In this document: in pieces, positions 34,180-44,400 of the stretch
How positions within the stretch are numbered: the stretch's first letter is position 1
Layout: every line of letters starts with the position of its first letter
Virus record (IMG/VR): IMGVR_UViG_3300023174_000047
Coordinates: 124,001-188,000 of that record
Direction: 5' to 3' (one strand)
DNA from: a virus
DNA length: 64,000 bases
Notes under the pieces: generated by a model
What the model was told of the DNA's origin: nothing
The model's database searches: none
Seen by the model: the letters and a program-made list of their open reading frames with translations, nothing else
Program-made: the position numbers and the translations under genes

Positions 34180-36305
34180 GTGAAGTACTTTACAGATATG
34201 TGTATTTTGACACATTAAATTTTACAAATGCCTCTTCTACAACAGGATATGCATTGAGTATTTGTCCTTTTACATTTTCACCAAGAGTACAAAACAGTGT
34301 GACGGTATCCAACAAGAGAATTCTGTGGGATTTTGGTGATGGTACAACCTCAACTGCAGTCACTGCACAGCATGCATATAGTCTGCCGGGTACATATCTT
34401 GTTACCATGTATTTGTATGATGCAGAAGGTAATGCTTATTACAATGCATATGACTCAGCAGTTACTGTTTACAACTATATAAGCGATTCAATTGTTCTAT
34501 CAGCAGGTAATCTCAAATACATTGTTTCTGACATTGACAGCAATGCTTTTGATGTGTATAGATTCAATTCATGGCAGGGTGCAGACAAAGCCAATTCAAC
34601 TGTTTTATTGTATGTGAGTGGCAACAATGCTCCTTACATTGATGAGCAGCAATACAATCGAGACAAATACAGTCACCTTAAAAAGTATAGCCAATTCTAC
34701 CAGCTTCGTTTTAACAATAATCTTCAAATTTATGAACATGTTCCTACAAACAACATCATTACAACATCTGTTGATTTGTATGCTCGTTTGTCAGCAACAG
34801 CAATAGTACCATGCGCAAAGCATGATGCAGGAGCAATCTTTGTGGGTACATCTGGCTATGCATCATGTGCTTATCGTGACGATATGCCAACAGGTGCATA
34901 TCCGACATTAATTTTTGCTTCATTTGAGAACATTGATTTTAAGGATCCAAACAATGATGCTTTACCGGTTGATGTAAATGCAAAACAAACGCTGCAGACT
35001 AATGCGCAATCATTTTACTGCACACTCTCTACGCTTGCACCCAACAGCATTTTCATATCTAGCATTGGTCTGAGTGCTGTGCCTGTTAATGCAGTTCAAT
35101 TTACAAATGCACGCATACCCTTTGTTGTGCAAATATCCAATGCAGCAGAGGCACCATGCAAATATTGCACCAATTTGAAGCGCGTCAATGCAGTGAGCAG
35201 TCTTTCTGCAAATACAATTAAATTGTATGCATTTGATGCAACTACTAATGCATCTCTGTCAGTCGCCGTTGTGGATGATTTTGGCGAATTTACCAATTAC
35301 AACACAGGAATATACAAAGGATATTGTGCATTCTCTGCACCCTTAACTGGTGTAAAACTGGCTGCCGTTGCAAGCGTTTCATCAATTTTTGGCATTGCAA
35401 CATTATCAGCAACAACCAATGCACTTGAAATTATTGACAGTGATTTTGCCATAACTAAAATAAACGAAAATTTTGATCAATCTGCAAAATATAAAAGTTA
35501 TCGCTTCCAAGAAACTCTGCTAGATAAAAATGTATTTTTTGATTCATTTTTAGGCACCATAGTTGGTAATGCTGAAGCACCACCAAATGTTCTAGGCAAA
35601 AGAATACATGAAAAGCAGGCAAATTTTGTAGATAATACACAACTCATTGATGCATGCAACATTGAAGCCTTATACTCATTAAAGAGCATGTTAAATGCAA
35701 ATGTTTATCAATTTGAGCGGTTTAATTTTGGCACACCAGCTGAGATATCACGCATCATGGATATGCTCAGCATCAAACAGAGCAAGCTCTGGGGCGCAAA
35801 AAATGAGTATGCAGAAAACTTTGATAAAAAAGGTTTAGTGCACAGCAATGTATATGGCATTAATTTGGGCAATGCACTGAATTCTCAGACCACAATTTTA
35901 ACAGCAGGTTCTGGTGCCGGCTACATTGTTGCTTATGAAAAATTTAGCGGCAATTATAAGCTCATTAACACAGACTTGTTGAGTTCAATGTACATTAGGT
36001 TCATTGACGCAAACAAACAAACATATGCATTAAGCGCATATAATAATTTCTGGGGATGGGGGTTGGTGATACCAGATGAATTTGATGCAACAATCTTTGA
36101 TCATTACTATGATTTTTATGAATATATTGCTACACCACAAGGCTCTATTTTAAATTCCATCGTCAACTGGGATGATGATGTAAACACCATCACAAGATCA
36201 CAAAGTTCGCATGATGCATGGGCTGGAGCCAATGGAACCATGGAGAAACTACTGAGACAATCTTTATTGCAGGGTCTTACAATTTTTGGTGTAATAACTG
36301 GTTAG
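34176..36305 (+). CDS. Wedge/fibre-attachment structural protein with PKD domain, 709 aa
   Basis: It overlaps the gp6-like stop by 4 bases. Residues ~48-100 (ILWDFGDGTTSTAVTAQHAY…YLVTMYLYDAEGN) form a PKD-type beta-sandwich, a module common on phage and bacterial surfaces. The rest is Ala/Asn/Ser-rich and strand-like with no motif I recognise. In T4 the gene after gp6 is gp7, a large wedge protein, so this may be its positional equivalent. The PKD module may contact host glycans. Confidence 0.6.
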   Translation: MSEVLYRYVYFDTLNFTNASSTTGYALSICPFTFSPRVQNSVTVSNKRILWDFGDGTTSTAVTAQHAYSLPGTYLVTMYLYDAEGNAYYNAYDSAVTVYNYISDSIVLSAGNLKYIVSDIDSNAFDVYRFNSWQGADKANSTVLLYVSGNNAPYIDEQQYNRDKYSHLKKYSQFYQLRFNNNLQIYEHVPTNNIITTSVDLYARLSATAIVPCAKHDAGAIFVGTSGYASCAYRDDMPTGAYPTLIFASFENIDFKDPNNDALPVDVNAKQTLQTNAQSFYCTLSTLAPNSIFISSIGLSAVPVNAVQFTNARIPFVVQISNAAEAPCKYCTNLKRVNAVSSLSANTIKLYAFDATTNASLSVAVVDDFGEFTNYNTGIYKGYCAFSAPLTGVKLAAVASVSSIFGIATLSATTNALEIIDSDFAITKINENFDQSAKYKSYRFQETLLDKNVFFDSFLGTIVGNAEAPPNVLGKRIHEKQANFVDNTQLIDACNIEALYSLKSMLNANVYQFERFNFGTPAEISRIMDMLSIKQSKLWGAKNEYAENFDKKGLVHSNVYGINLGNALNSQTTILTAGSGAGYIVAYEKFSGNYKLINTDLLSSMYIRFIDANKQTYALSAYNNFWGWGLVIPDEFDATIFDHYYDFYEYIATPQGSILNSIVNWDDDVNTITRSQSSHDAWAGANGTMEKLLRQSLLQGLTIFGVITG

Positions 36306-36338
36306 AATATAAGCTATATCCCAACCAGCTTTATAGAA

Positions 36339-36755
36339 CTAAATTGATACAACTCTTATTGCTTTAATGTGCATGGAATTATCATCGCTACAGCCGCAAT
36401 CACTATTTTTACTTGTTTCATAGTCCATATACTGAGCAACATCCGTAATGTTGTTATTAGCAATGGTAATTTTAGCCTGTACCCAGCCTGGAATGCTATG
36501 TGCCGTTCTGAGCTGATGCATCAATTGATGTGAGAGCTTTGTAATAGCTTGCAAATCTGCTAATGCCATGTGTATTTCTTTTGCTTCGCCTGTTGGCTCA
36601 CTGTTCATTTGCTCTAAATCTTCGCAGTTTTCATCAACAGCAGGTGAACCACCATATGGCATGCCTAATGCTGGATCTGCTTTGAGTGGCAGCCCACCCT
36701 CTTTGGGGCTGAGATAATTTTCCCAGATGAGATTCAATTCTTGTGTATATTTCAT
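36339..36755 (-). CDS. Conserved phage virion protein, 138 aa
   Basis: The helical C-terminus 'LSHQLMHQLRTAHSIPGWVQAKITIANNNITDVAQYMDYE' follows a pattern found in small structural proteins of T4-like phages, where an LPxWVQSKIT motif is conserved. The N-terminal half has a Gly/Pro-rich loop. The function is unknown. Confidence 0.55.
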   Translation of the reverse strand: MKYTQELNLIWENYLSPKEGGLPLKADPALGMPYGGSPAVDENCEDLEQMNSEPTGEAKEIHMALADLQAITKLSHQLMHQLRTAHSIPGWVQAKITIANNNITDVAQYMDYETSKNSDCGCSDDNSMHIKAIRVVSI

Positions 36756-36781
36756 TAATTTAAAATTAGTGAGGTGTTTTA

Positions 36782-37126
36782 TTATTCTATAATTTCTACC
36801 TGTGTTGTTAATGCAGCATCAAGTTGATTTTTTACTGCATTGGCTTGAGTTTGCATTACAATTCCATAATATTTATTAACCACAGGTGTTATGATATTCT
36901 TTAATCTTTGTGTATAGTCAAGAGATAAAAATGCTTTGATAAATGCATTTGATGATACATCTAAATCATCAGCATTAAACTCTACATTATCTGTGCGAGC
37001 TTTTTCTCTGGCATCATTTATAGTTGTTAGTCTCCATTGCTCGTATCCAATATCGTTGCTTACTAGAGGTATCAATGGTTTATTTTCTTCTGATATATTT
37101 AATGTTGTTGTTATTTTTATTTGCAT
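36782..37126 (-). CDS. Hypothetical protein, 114 aa
   Basis: A small, helical, soluble protein with no recognised motif. Its ATG at 37126 lies 6 nt after a TATAAATA box, which overlaps the 3' end of the upstream fibre gene; a late virion or chaperone-like protein is plausible. Confidence 0.5.
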   Translation of the reverse strand: MQIKITTTLNISEENKPLIPLVSNDIGYEQWRLTTINDAREKARTDNVEFNADDLDVSSNAFIKAFLSLDYTQRLKNIITPVVNKYYGIVMQTQANAVKNQLDAALTTQVEIIE

Positions 37127-37132
37127 ATTTTT

Positions 37133-37140
37133 TATTTATA
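37133..37140 (-). promoter_or_regulatory. Late promoter box (TATAAATA)
   Basis: TATAAATA on the minus strand, 6 nt before the ATG at 37126; it overlaps the stop of the 856-aa fibre gene. Confidence 0.6.
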
Positions 37141-39706
37141 CTGATGTTGCTTTAGTGTAGGTCATTCGTGTGCCTGCGTAAATTGTAGCTACGTTACTAG
37201 TAACTGTTGCACATTGCAATGTAATGTTGCCCGCAGTTGAACCATTTATGACTCGGAACTCTAAGCGGAATGTTACCTGGATACCGATACCAGTAGCAAA
37301 TGTTGTTCCTAATGTATTTATTGCAGTGATTAGAGACGGAGTTTGAAACGCCGCCAATGTAGCAAGGCTACCATATTGTTCACCACTTATAGTACATCCT
37401 GTTGGTGCGCCAATAGCAAGTTTTAAACCTGTATTCGTTGTTGCTTTTGATGCTGTTCCGGTAATAGTAACGACATAAGCTTCATTTGCCGCAATCGCAA
37501 AACCTAAATTAGTTGATACTGCTGTTGTGCTAGATGTTGTGAAGTCAGATGCTAGAAATTCTGATCCACCAGTTTGCATTAATTGTAACTGATCATAGAC
37601 TGCATTTTTAGATGGAGCTATTGCCGATACACCATTCCAACTCGAATCATATGCCGCATCACTTATCATTAATTGTAACTGATCATAGACTGCATTTTTA
37701 GATGGAGCTATTGCCGATACACCATTCCAACTAGAATCATATGTCGCATCACTTATAGCAGAACCACCTACAGATGCCCATGAGCCACCACTACTCTTTA
37801 TTTCTACCGCACCAGCATTATCTCTAAATCCATATCCTGCTGATCCATCAGTTGTTCCGAAGTTATAATAACCACTTGCAGGGACTTGAATATTTTCAGA
37901 AAATCTATGAACTGCACCAGATCCTACTGCATCATATGTCACTATACCAGTTGATCCAACATCAATATTCAAATAATTCGATGTATCATAACCTGCACGG
38001 AAAAGATTGCTTGTGTCAATTAGGTGCAGGCGTGTAACTGGTGAGGTAGTGTTGAGTCCCAACTTTCCGCTTATGTAATTTTTACCACCCGTTGAGTATA
38101 AAGCATAACCTGAAAGACTATATTGCTCTGCAAACAAAGCATAACTATTTGCCGCAATTGCCACGCCTCTAACACCTGTACCAAATTCTCTTTCAGATCG
38201 GCCTCGCACACCATCGCTTGCACCAAGACCGTATACTCCAATCTGTGTTCCAGCTGAACTTGTAGGGCCAACAGAAGTTCCTTGAACACCATAAGCAGTT
38301 CCATTCCAATTAATATATGCTGAACCGTGAATTCCAGTAATTATTCCAGAAGGTTTAGAGCTGTTGTCGATTGCCTCTACTCGTAATCCAGTAACATATT
38401 CTTCATATAATTCTGGATTTGTCTGTTGTGCTAAAATGTAGGCACCTCTAAGCGATTGGTCTGTGCTATTACCATAATAAAATCCCGTTTCAGGATCATA
38501 AATCCCTGTTACGTTTTTTATATTTTGAGTTGAGAATTTATAATATTCTTGGATACCACCAACACCTACCTGTTGATTAGTTGTATCAACTGTAACAATA
38601 TCAGTTGTGCCGTCAGCTTTCAGAATTCTGACTGCTGATATACTATCTGTTGCTGGATATATTTTAGGAGTAATCACACCAACACCATGCACAGTTGACG
38701 CAGAATTAAACGTTTGTTGACCTGTCCATGTATTAGCCTTTGCAAGGTTTATATCTGCCGTAAATATACCTGATCCAGTGATGGGTGTTGAACCAATTGT
38801 AAGTGTTGAATAAACTGAAGACAATCCTACTGATGTAACAGTTCCTGGTGCCCAACCTGCACTATTACTATTAACGGTGGTGTATACACTTATATTCTTA
38901 GCAGATTGCGTAGAAAAATTGGTGTACGTACCCTGCCAGTTACCTGTTAAACTTTTTATATCTGTTCCTTGATAATTCCAATTTGTAGCACTATTAGTTT
39001 GAACAGTAGTATAAACAGAAAGATTATTAGCAGATTGCGTAGAAAAATTAGTATATGTATTCTGCCAATTAGCACTATTAGAATTTACAGTTGAGTATGT
39101 ATTTTGCCAATTGCCTGTTAAAGCTTTAATATCTGTTCCCTGGTAATTCCAATTTGTAGCACTACTAGAATTTACAGTTGAGTATACACTTAAATTATTA
39201 GCAGATTGCGTAGAAAAATTAGTATAAGTATCCTGCCAGTTACCTGTTAAACTTTTTATATCTGTTCCTTGATAATTCCAGGCAACACCACTATTTGTAT
39301 TAACAGTAGTATAAACAGAAAGATTATTAGCAGATTGAGTAGAAAAATTAGTGTATGTATTTTGCCAATTACCTGTTAAAGCTTTAATATCTGTTCCCTG
39401 GTAATTCCAATTAGTAGCAGAGTTAGTATTAACAGTAGTATAAGAACTATTCCACTGGTCACTGTTGCCACCGTTTGCATATATTACATTTGTTGTGGAT
39501 AAAACACCTGTTAATGTACCACCAGATAACGGTAAATAAGCACCAGATCCACCACCCCCACCACCTAATGCAGTTTCCACGCCAGTATCATCCTTAGTAT
39601 ACAAAAACCCATCAGTTTTAGCATAAACAATCACCAATCCAGCATCAGGAGTTGCTGTAGCAGATACTTCCTTAAAAGCAGCAAAAGTTGAAAAGTTGGG
39701 ATTCAT
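37136..39706 (-). CDS. Tail fibre protein with repeat module, 856 aa
   Basis: A typical modular fibre. There is a short N-terminal adaptor (NPNFSTFAAFKEVSATATPDAGLVIVYAKTD), then a Gly/Ser-rich hinge and 'AYLPLSGGTLTGVLST'. Four copies of a repeat containing WNYQGTDIK and (A/S)LTGNWQ follow (residues ~95-270), and a distal domain with glycine-rich turns (~400-560) and 'VKIYPATDSISAV'-type strands is next. Near the C-terminus (~655-715) a 30-residue unit (SDATYDSSWNGVSAIA…) occurs twice in tandem. It is probably receptor-binding. It shares repeats with the 1396-aa protein at 41480. Confidence 0.8.
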   Translation of the reverse strand: MNPNFSTFAAFKEVSATATPDAGLVIVYAKTDGFLYTKDDTGVETALGGGGGGSGAYLPLSGGTLTGVLSTTNVIYANGGNSDQWNSSYTTVNTNSATNWNYQGTDIKALTGNWQNTYTNFSTQSANNLSVYTTVNTNSGVAWNYQGTDIKSLTGNWQDTYTNFSTQSANNLSVYSTVNSSSATNWNYQGTDIKALTGNWQNTYSTVNSNSANWQNTYTNFSTQSANNLSVYTTVQTNSATNWNYQGTDIKSLTGNWQGTYTNFSTQSAKNISVYTTVNSNSAGWAPGTVTSVGLSSVYSTLTIGSTPITGSGIFTADINLAKANTWTGQQTFNSASTVHGVGVITPKIYPATDSISAVRILKADGTTDIVTVDTTNQQVGVGGIQEYYKFSTQNIKNVTGIYDPETGFYYGNSTDQSLRGAYILAQQTNPELYEEYVTGLRVEAIDNSSKPSGIITGIHGSAYINWNGTAYGVQGTSVGPTSSAGTQIGVYGLGASDGVRGRSEREFGTGVRGVAIAANSYALFAEQYSLSGYALYSTGGKNYISGKLGLNTTSPVTRLHLIDTSNLFRAGYDTSNYLNIDVGSTGIVTYDAVGSGAVHRFSENIQVPASGYYNFGTTDGSAGYGFRDNAGAVEIKSSGGSWASVGGSAISDATYDSSWNGVSAIAPSKNAVYDQLQLMISDAAYDSSWNGVSAIAPSKNAVYDQLQLMQTGGSEFLASDFTTSSTTAVSTNLGFAIAANEAYVVTITGTASKATTNTGLKLAIGAPTGCTISGEQYGSLATLAAFQTPSLITAINTLGTTFATGIGIQVTFRLEFRVINGSTAGNITLQCATVTSNVATIYAGTRMTYTKATSV
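37577..37756 (-). repeat. Tandem 90-bp duplication in fibre gene
   Basis: Two near-identical 90-bp units (37577-37666 and 37667-37756) encode the doubled 'SDATYDSSWNGVSAI' segment; they differ at only a few bases, implying a recent in-frame duplication. Confidence 0.85.
38880..39450 (-). repeat. Fibre repeat block 1 (4 copies of the YQGTDI unit)
   Basis: Degenerate in-frame repeats, with four YQGTDI copies at residues ~95-270 of the 856-aa fibre, homologous to the eight copies in the 1396-aa fibre. Confidence 0.8.
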
Positions 39707-39709
39707 AAA

Positions 39710-40033
39710 TTATGGGTCTGAAATTACTACTGATCCATCATCCGCAAATACATATGCATAAGGAGGAACTGTATATTTTTCTTCCAATTCAATGCCTTGT
39801 GATGTAAGAAATGCAACCGTTTCTGCATGTTGGGTAAATGCGAATATTGCATTATTCCCGAATACATCAGCAATTTGCTGAGGTGTTACACCTTCATTTG
39901 GATACCAAAAACTATTGAATAAATCGGTGGTAGTTTTTTTAAGTGCATCTAGTGCTGATCTACGACGCTCTTCAATAGCAATAGCCTGCTTAGTAGCAAG
40001 CGGAACTTCTGGAGGTTCAGGTATTAGGTTCAT
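39710..40033 (-). CDS. Hypothetical small protein in the fibre locus, 107 aa
   Basis: A mostly helical, charged N-terminus (LATKQAIAIEERRRSALDALKKT) is followed by a C-terminal 'VTPQQIADVFGNNA…FAFTQH' helix and strands. I recognise no family; similar small proteins are common between fibre genes and may be fibre chaperones or trimerisation helpers. The start at 40033 has CTAAATA 6 nt upstream. Confidence 0.5.
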   Translation of the reverse strand: MNLIPEPPEVPLATKQAIAIEERRRSALDALKKTTTDLFNSFWYPNEGVTPQQIADVFGNNAIFAFTQHAETVAFLTSQGIELEEKYTVPPYAYVFADDGSVVISDP

Positions 40034-40039
40034 AATGAG

Positions 40040-40046
40040 TATTTAG
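40040..40046 (-). promoter_or_regulatory. Late-promoter-like box (CTAAATA)
   Basis: CTAAATA on the minus strand, 6 nt before the ATG at 40033, near the end of the next upstream gene. Confidence 0.4.
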
Positions 40047-40985
40047 TTAAAAAGCATGTCGATTGAGTCCTGAAATGATGCATTTCCATTTCCAAGTTTC
40101 AGCAGTAACTCCTGTGACAGTAATGGCTAATGCATCATTGGTATCATCAGCAGTGAGTGTGACATCTGGTGTTGGCACATCTTTTATATCAGAGCCAATT
40201 GTTTCTACTGTTCCAACAATAGAAGTTGTTGAACCCACACGTTTAATACAGAATTTACGTGCAAACATACAGACTGCACTACCATCTGATTTAACTCCTG
40301 TGATTGTCGCAATACCAGAAACAACTGTGCTGGTATTGATGCTTAGTCTTGTTGAAGTGCCATTAAGGAAAAGTTCGGTTGGTGTTGTGCCAGTAGATGT
40401 GTTAGTCAACCCGACTGAGTTACCTACAGAATATTCATTACCCGCCCCGTCCATGGTGTGCATTTCAGCGGTCCCATTAATATTTTTAGCGTATATTTGT
40501 GCACAATCTGTCAGCGGGTTACTCGGTGTGCTTTGCTGTAAAAATTGATGCGGAGCCTTGGAATAAATATTTGAGATGTATCTAGAAGAACCTGAACTCT
40601 GTCCTAAATCTAAATTACCAATCAATGGATATAATTGACCGCCCAATACGGTAGTTCCTCCACTATGAGTAAAAAGTATATCTGCTGATGTTGCTTGTAT
40701 TACCAAGCCATAATTGGTCCACCAATAAAACTTGGCAGAACGGGATAGTGCAGGAAAAGAAAAATTAATCAAATCTACATTCACGCCAGTTGTAACATTA
40801 ATGAATGAAATGTTTACGGGTGAAATTGTGATGTTGTTGGCGGATGATTCGTTTGGTGTATTTCCGATAATTATTCTTGAATTTTCTGCTAGTTTTGTAT
40901 AGCTTTGTCCTTTAAATCGGCCCAATCGACTTTTCACTGTTTGTAATGGGGCAGTTCCCAATGCACCTAGTATTCCACTATTCAT
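40047..40985 (-). CDS. Tail fibre or virion surface protein, 312 aa
   Basis: A strand-rich Gly/Ser/Thr protein. 'GGQLYPLIGNLDLGQSSGSSRYISNIYS' (~115-143) is a segment seen in fibre-type proteins that list structural outlines before a distal domain, and the C-terminus (VTLTADDTNDALAITVTG) looks like a beta-sandwich ending in a WKWKC motif. It lies between two small genes in the fibre locus. Probably a fibre component; no enzyme motifs seen. Confidence 0.6.
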   Translation of the reverse strand: MNSGILGALGTAPLQTVKSRLGRFKGQSYTKLAENSRIIIGNTPNESSANNITISPVNISFINVTTGVNVDLINFSFPALSRSAKFYWWTNYGLVIQATSADILFTHSGGTTVLGGQLYPLIGNLDLGQSSGSSRYISNIYSKAPHQFLQQSTPSNPLTDCAQIYAKNINGTAEMHTMDGAGNEYSVGNSVGLTNTSTGTTPTELFLNGTSTRLSINTSTVVSGIATITGVKSDGSAVCMFARKFCIKRVGSTTSIVGTVETIGSDIKDVPTPDVTLTADDTNDALAITVTGVTAETWKWKCIISGLNRHAF

Positions 40986-40988
40986 AAA

Positions 40989-41447
40989 TTAAAAGTCTTC
41001 CACATTGCATGTAATATACAATGTTCTACCTGATGTAACAGCAGCAGTAATAACACCAACATAGATTTCTTCATTAGCTTCTAGTGGTAAAATGGGTCTT
41101 CCGCTCTGATCAATGGGTAATCCCTGAACAAATGCATTATTTAAAACATCAACATTAATTGTTGTTCCATTAACACCAGAGGTTGCTGCAACAGGAACAG
41201 TAAACAACAAAAATTTTGTAGTTCCTGCATTTGTTGAAATGTAAAATGATATACTGCGAGCAGAAGAATCATCACTTGCAACAATAATTGATTTAACAAT
41301 GCTGCCTTCACTTCCCGCTGTTAAAAGTTTTGTTGTATTAGTAGGAGCTGTTCCGCCATTTGCAGCAATAAATGAGTTAGCATTAACAAGAGCAAGAGCA
41401 GGAGATTTAACTGTTTGCGTAAAAGGATTTGATGTAGTTTTAGCCAT
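40989..41447 (-). CDS. Virion structural protein, 152 aa
   Basis: A compact strand-rich protein (LLTAGSEGSIVKSIIVASDDSSARSISFYISTNA, then …LEANEEIYVGVITAAV) of a type often found beside fibre genes as a head or tail decoration protein. No signal peptide and no enzyme motif. A GTAAATA box lies 4 nt upstream of the ATG. Confidence 0.55.
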   Translation of the reverse strand: MAKTTSNPFTQTVKSPALALVNANSFIAANGGTAPTNTTKLLTAGSEGSIVKSIIVASDDSSARSISFYISTNAGTTKFLLFTVPVAATSGVNGTTINVDVLNNAFVQGLPIDQSGRPILPLEANEEIYVGVITAAVTSGRTLYITCNVEDF

Positions 41448-41451
41448 TGTT

Positions 41452-41458
41452 TATTTAC
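41452..41458 (-). promoter_or_regulatory. Late-promoter-like box (GTAAATA)
   Basis: GTAAATA on the minus strand, 4 nt before the ATG at 41447. Spacing is shorter than at most other genes. Confidence 0.35.
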
Positions 41459-41479
41459 TTATTTATTAAAGGTATTATA

Positions 41480-44400
41480 TCAAGACCAGATTGCAGAGAT
41501 TAAAGGTATTGGGTCTGATGTTGCTGCATTCCCCAGCGTGCTCTGCATTTGCATATTGGTCCCGTCATAAACCAAATCTACCCACTGACCTACCCTAATA
41601 TCATTATCAGCAAGTGTCGTAGTAATTCCACCAGCCGCTTTTACAATAGTTTTAGCACCCAGAGAATTAAAATTGATGGTAGCAGCACCAGTATTGGCTG
41701 TATTTGCTTTGAATCTGTAATGAGCACCAGTCGTATAAGCTGATGGAGCGGGGGATAATGTAGCTGCATATGCATCAGTGCTTCCTGCATCTGCGGCGAA
41801 AGCAACGAGCCGAGTATCATTCGTATTAACCCAACTAGCACTATTTGTATTAACAGTAGTATAAACATTTAGATTATTAGCAGATTGAGTAGAAAAATTG
41901 GTATATGTATTTTGCCAATTGCCCGTTAAACTCTTTATGTCTGTTCCCTGATAATTCCAATTTGTAGCACTATTACTATTGACAGTAGTATAAGAATTAT
42001 TCCATTGGTCACTGTTGCCACCGTTTGCATATATTACATTTGTTGTGGATAAAACACCTGTAACAGTTCCGCCTGAAAGAGGCAAATATGCACCTACTGT
42101 TGGAACAAGCTGAACATTAGTAACTTGTTTTACTGTTACAATAACACCAGGAGTATCTGGAATTGTTGGGTTGGTATGTGTAGTAAATGTTTCTACAGTT
42201 ACTTCTGTAGCATTACAATGCCAATATATTTCTATAAAATCATTAGCAGCTAGAGTAGCTATAAATGGTGTTACTGCAATTAACTGTGCAGGTATACCTG
42301 CACTTTTTCTTGCTGGTATGGTAAATACAGAACTACTGTCCGATACATCAACACCATTTTTTCTGAACCAGACATAAATATCTTCTTGAGTTGCACTTGT
42401 ATTTTTATACTGAATACTGAAAATTATTTCATAAGTACCAATATTATTGAATACAATTTTATTACTACTTAAACTAACTCCGTTAGCTTCAAATGTGTCT
42501 GCTATACTAAGTCTTTTAGCCTGATTAGCCCCAGTAAGAGTTTGCGCAGTGGTATCATAAAATGAGCCATAATAACCTGTTTGATTTGATGCAGAAGTTG
42601 GTGAACCAGTTGTCCATTTTTGTAATACACTACTATATGTTAATACTTGACCATTAGCAGGAGACGGTATATACACATCTTTAAGTGCAGATAGATAACT
42701 TACACCTGAAGATCCATTACCACCACTTAATGCTGATAATGAAACTGTATTACCATCACTAATAGTGAGTTGTGCATTACTTGCATTAAATGATAATGTT
42801 TGTCTTCCCCATGTTGCAGAAAAAGAACTAACTGTAGAGTATGTATTCTGCCAATTGCCCGTTAAAGCTTTGATATCTGTTCCTTGATAATTCCAATTTG
42901 TAGCAGAATTAGTATTAACAGAACTATATACACTATTCCATTGATTCGAGTTACCACCTGTAACAGTAATGACCCCATTAACATCCAATTTTGTGGTAGG
43001 CGTCATTGTTCCAATACCAACGTTACCGATAGTCTCTGTTAATATTACATTTTCATTAGGATTTATTATAATATTATTACTTGACCCTATACCAAAATTT
43101 CCATAGGAATTTCCTATATTTGCTGAATCTATATTAAAATATAAAGGATCGTTATTAATTCCTATATTACCATTTAATTTACCACCAGTTAAAGGGAAAA
43201 ATTTTGAATCAACATTCCATGTTGCAGAATAAGAATTAACTGTAGAATATGTACTCTGCCAATTGCCTGTTAAAGCTTTAATGTCTGTTCCTTGATAATT
43301 CCAATTTGTAGCACTATTTGTATTAACAGTTGAGTATACACTTAAATTACTAGCAGATTGTGCTAAAAAATTGGTATATGTATTCTGCCAATTTGAACTG
43401 TTAGCATTTACTGTAGTGTATGTATTTTGCCAATTAGCAGTCAATGCACGCACGCCTGCGTCAATGCTGGTACCACTTAATGCACTCAATGATATGGTAT
43501 TACCATTTGAGATAGTTAACTGAGCATTACTTTCATTGAAAGCAATGGTCTGAATCCATGTAGCAGACGATGCATTTACTGCAGTATATGTGTTTTGCCA
43601 ATTAGCGGTTAAGCTCTTGATGTCTGTTCCTTGATAATTCCAACTGCCGCTGTTAGCATTTACCGTAGTGTATGTATTCTGCCAGTTGCCTGTTAAGCTC
43701 TTGATGTCTGTTCCTTGATAATTCCAACTGCCGCTGTTAGCATTTACCGTAGTGTATACACTTATATTATTAGCAGATTGTGCTGAAAAATTAGTATATG
43801 TATTCTGCCAATTAGCGGTTAAGCCCCTTATATCCGTTCCTTGATAATTCCAACTGCCGCTGTTGGCATTTACCGTAGTATATGTACTCTGCCAATTAGC
43901 AGTCAATGCGCGTACACCTGTATCAATGCCTGTACCACTATTTGATGATGTGCCACTTAATGCACTCAATGATATGGTGTTTCCGTTTGAGATAGTTAAC
44001 TGAGCATTACTTTCATTGAAAGTAATGGTCTGAATCCATGCAGCAGACGATGCATTTACTGTTGCATATACACTAGCATTATTTGCACTCTGCGCATTAA
44101 AACTAGTATATGTACTCTGCCAATTAGCGGTTAAGCTCTTGATGTCTGTTCCTTGATAATTCCAACTGCCGCTGTTAGCATTTACTGTTGCATATACACT
44201 AGCATTATTTGCACTCTGCGCATTAAAACTAGTATATGTATTCTGCCAGTTGCCTGTTAAGCTCTTGATGTCTGTTCCTTGATAATTCCAACTGCCGCTG
44301 TTAGCATTTACTGTAGTGTATGTACTCTGCCAATTAGCAGTCAATGCACGCACACCTGTGTCAATGCCAGCACCGCCACCTGTTGAAGCACCACTCAATG

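Noticed and set aside
36306-36338. Terminator between convergent genes at 36.3 kb
   Set aside because: A 6-bp CTGGTT/AACCAG stem has a 19-nt loop and no T-run, so it is too weak to call.
41830-44350. CRISPR-like periodic repeats
   Set aside because: The repeats are in-frame coding units inside a fibre gene and vary in sequence. Spacing is irregular and there are no cas genes.
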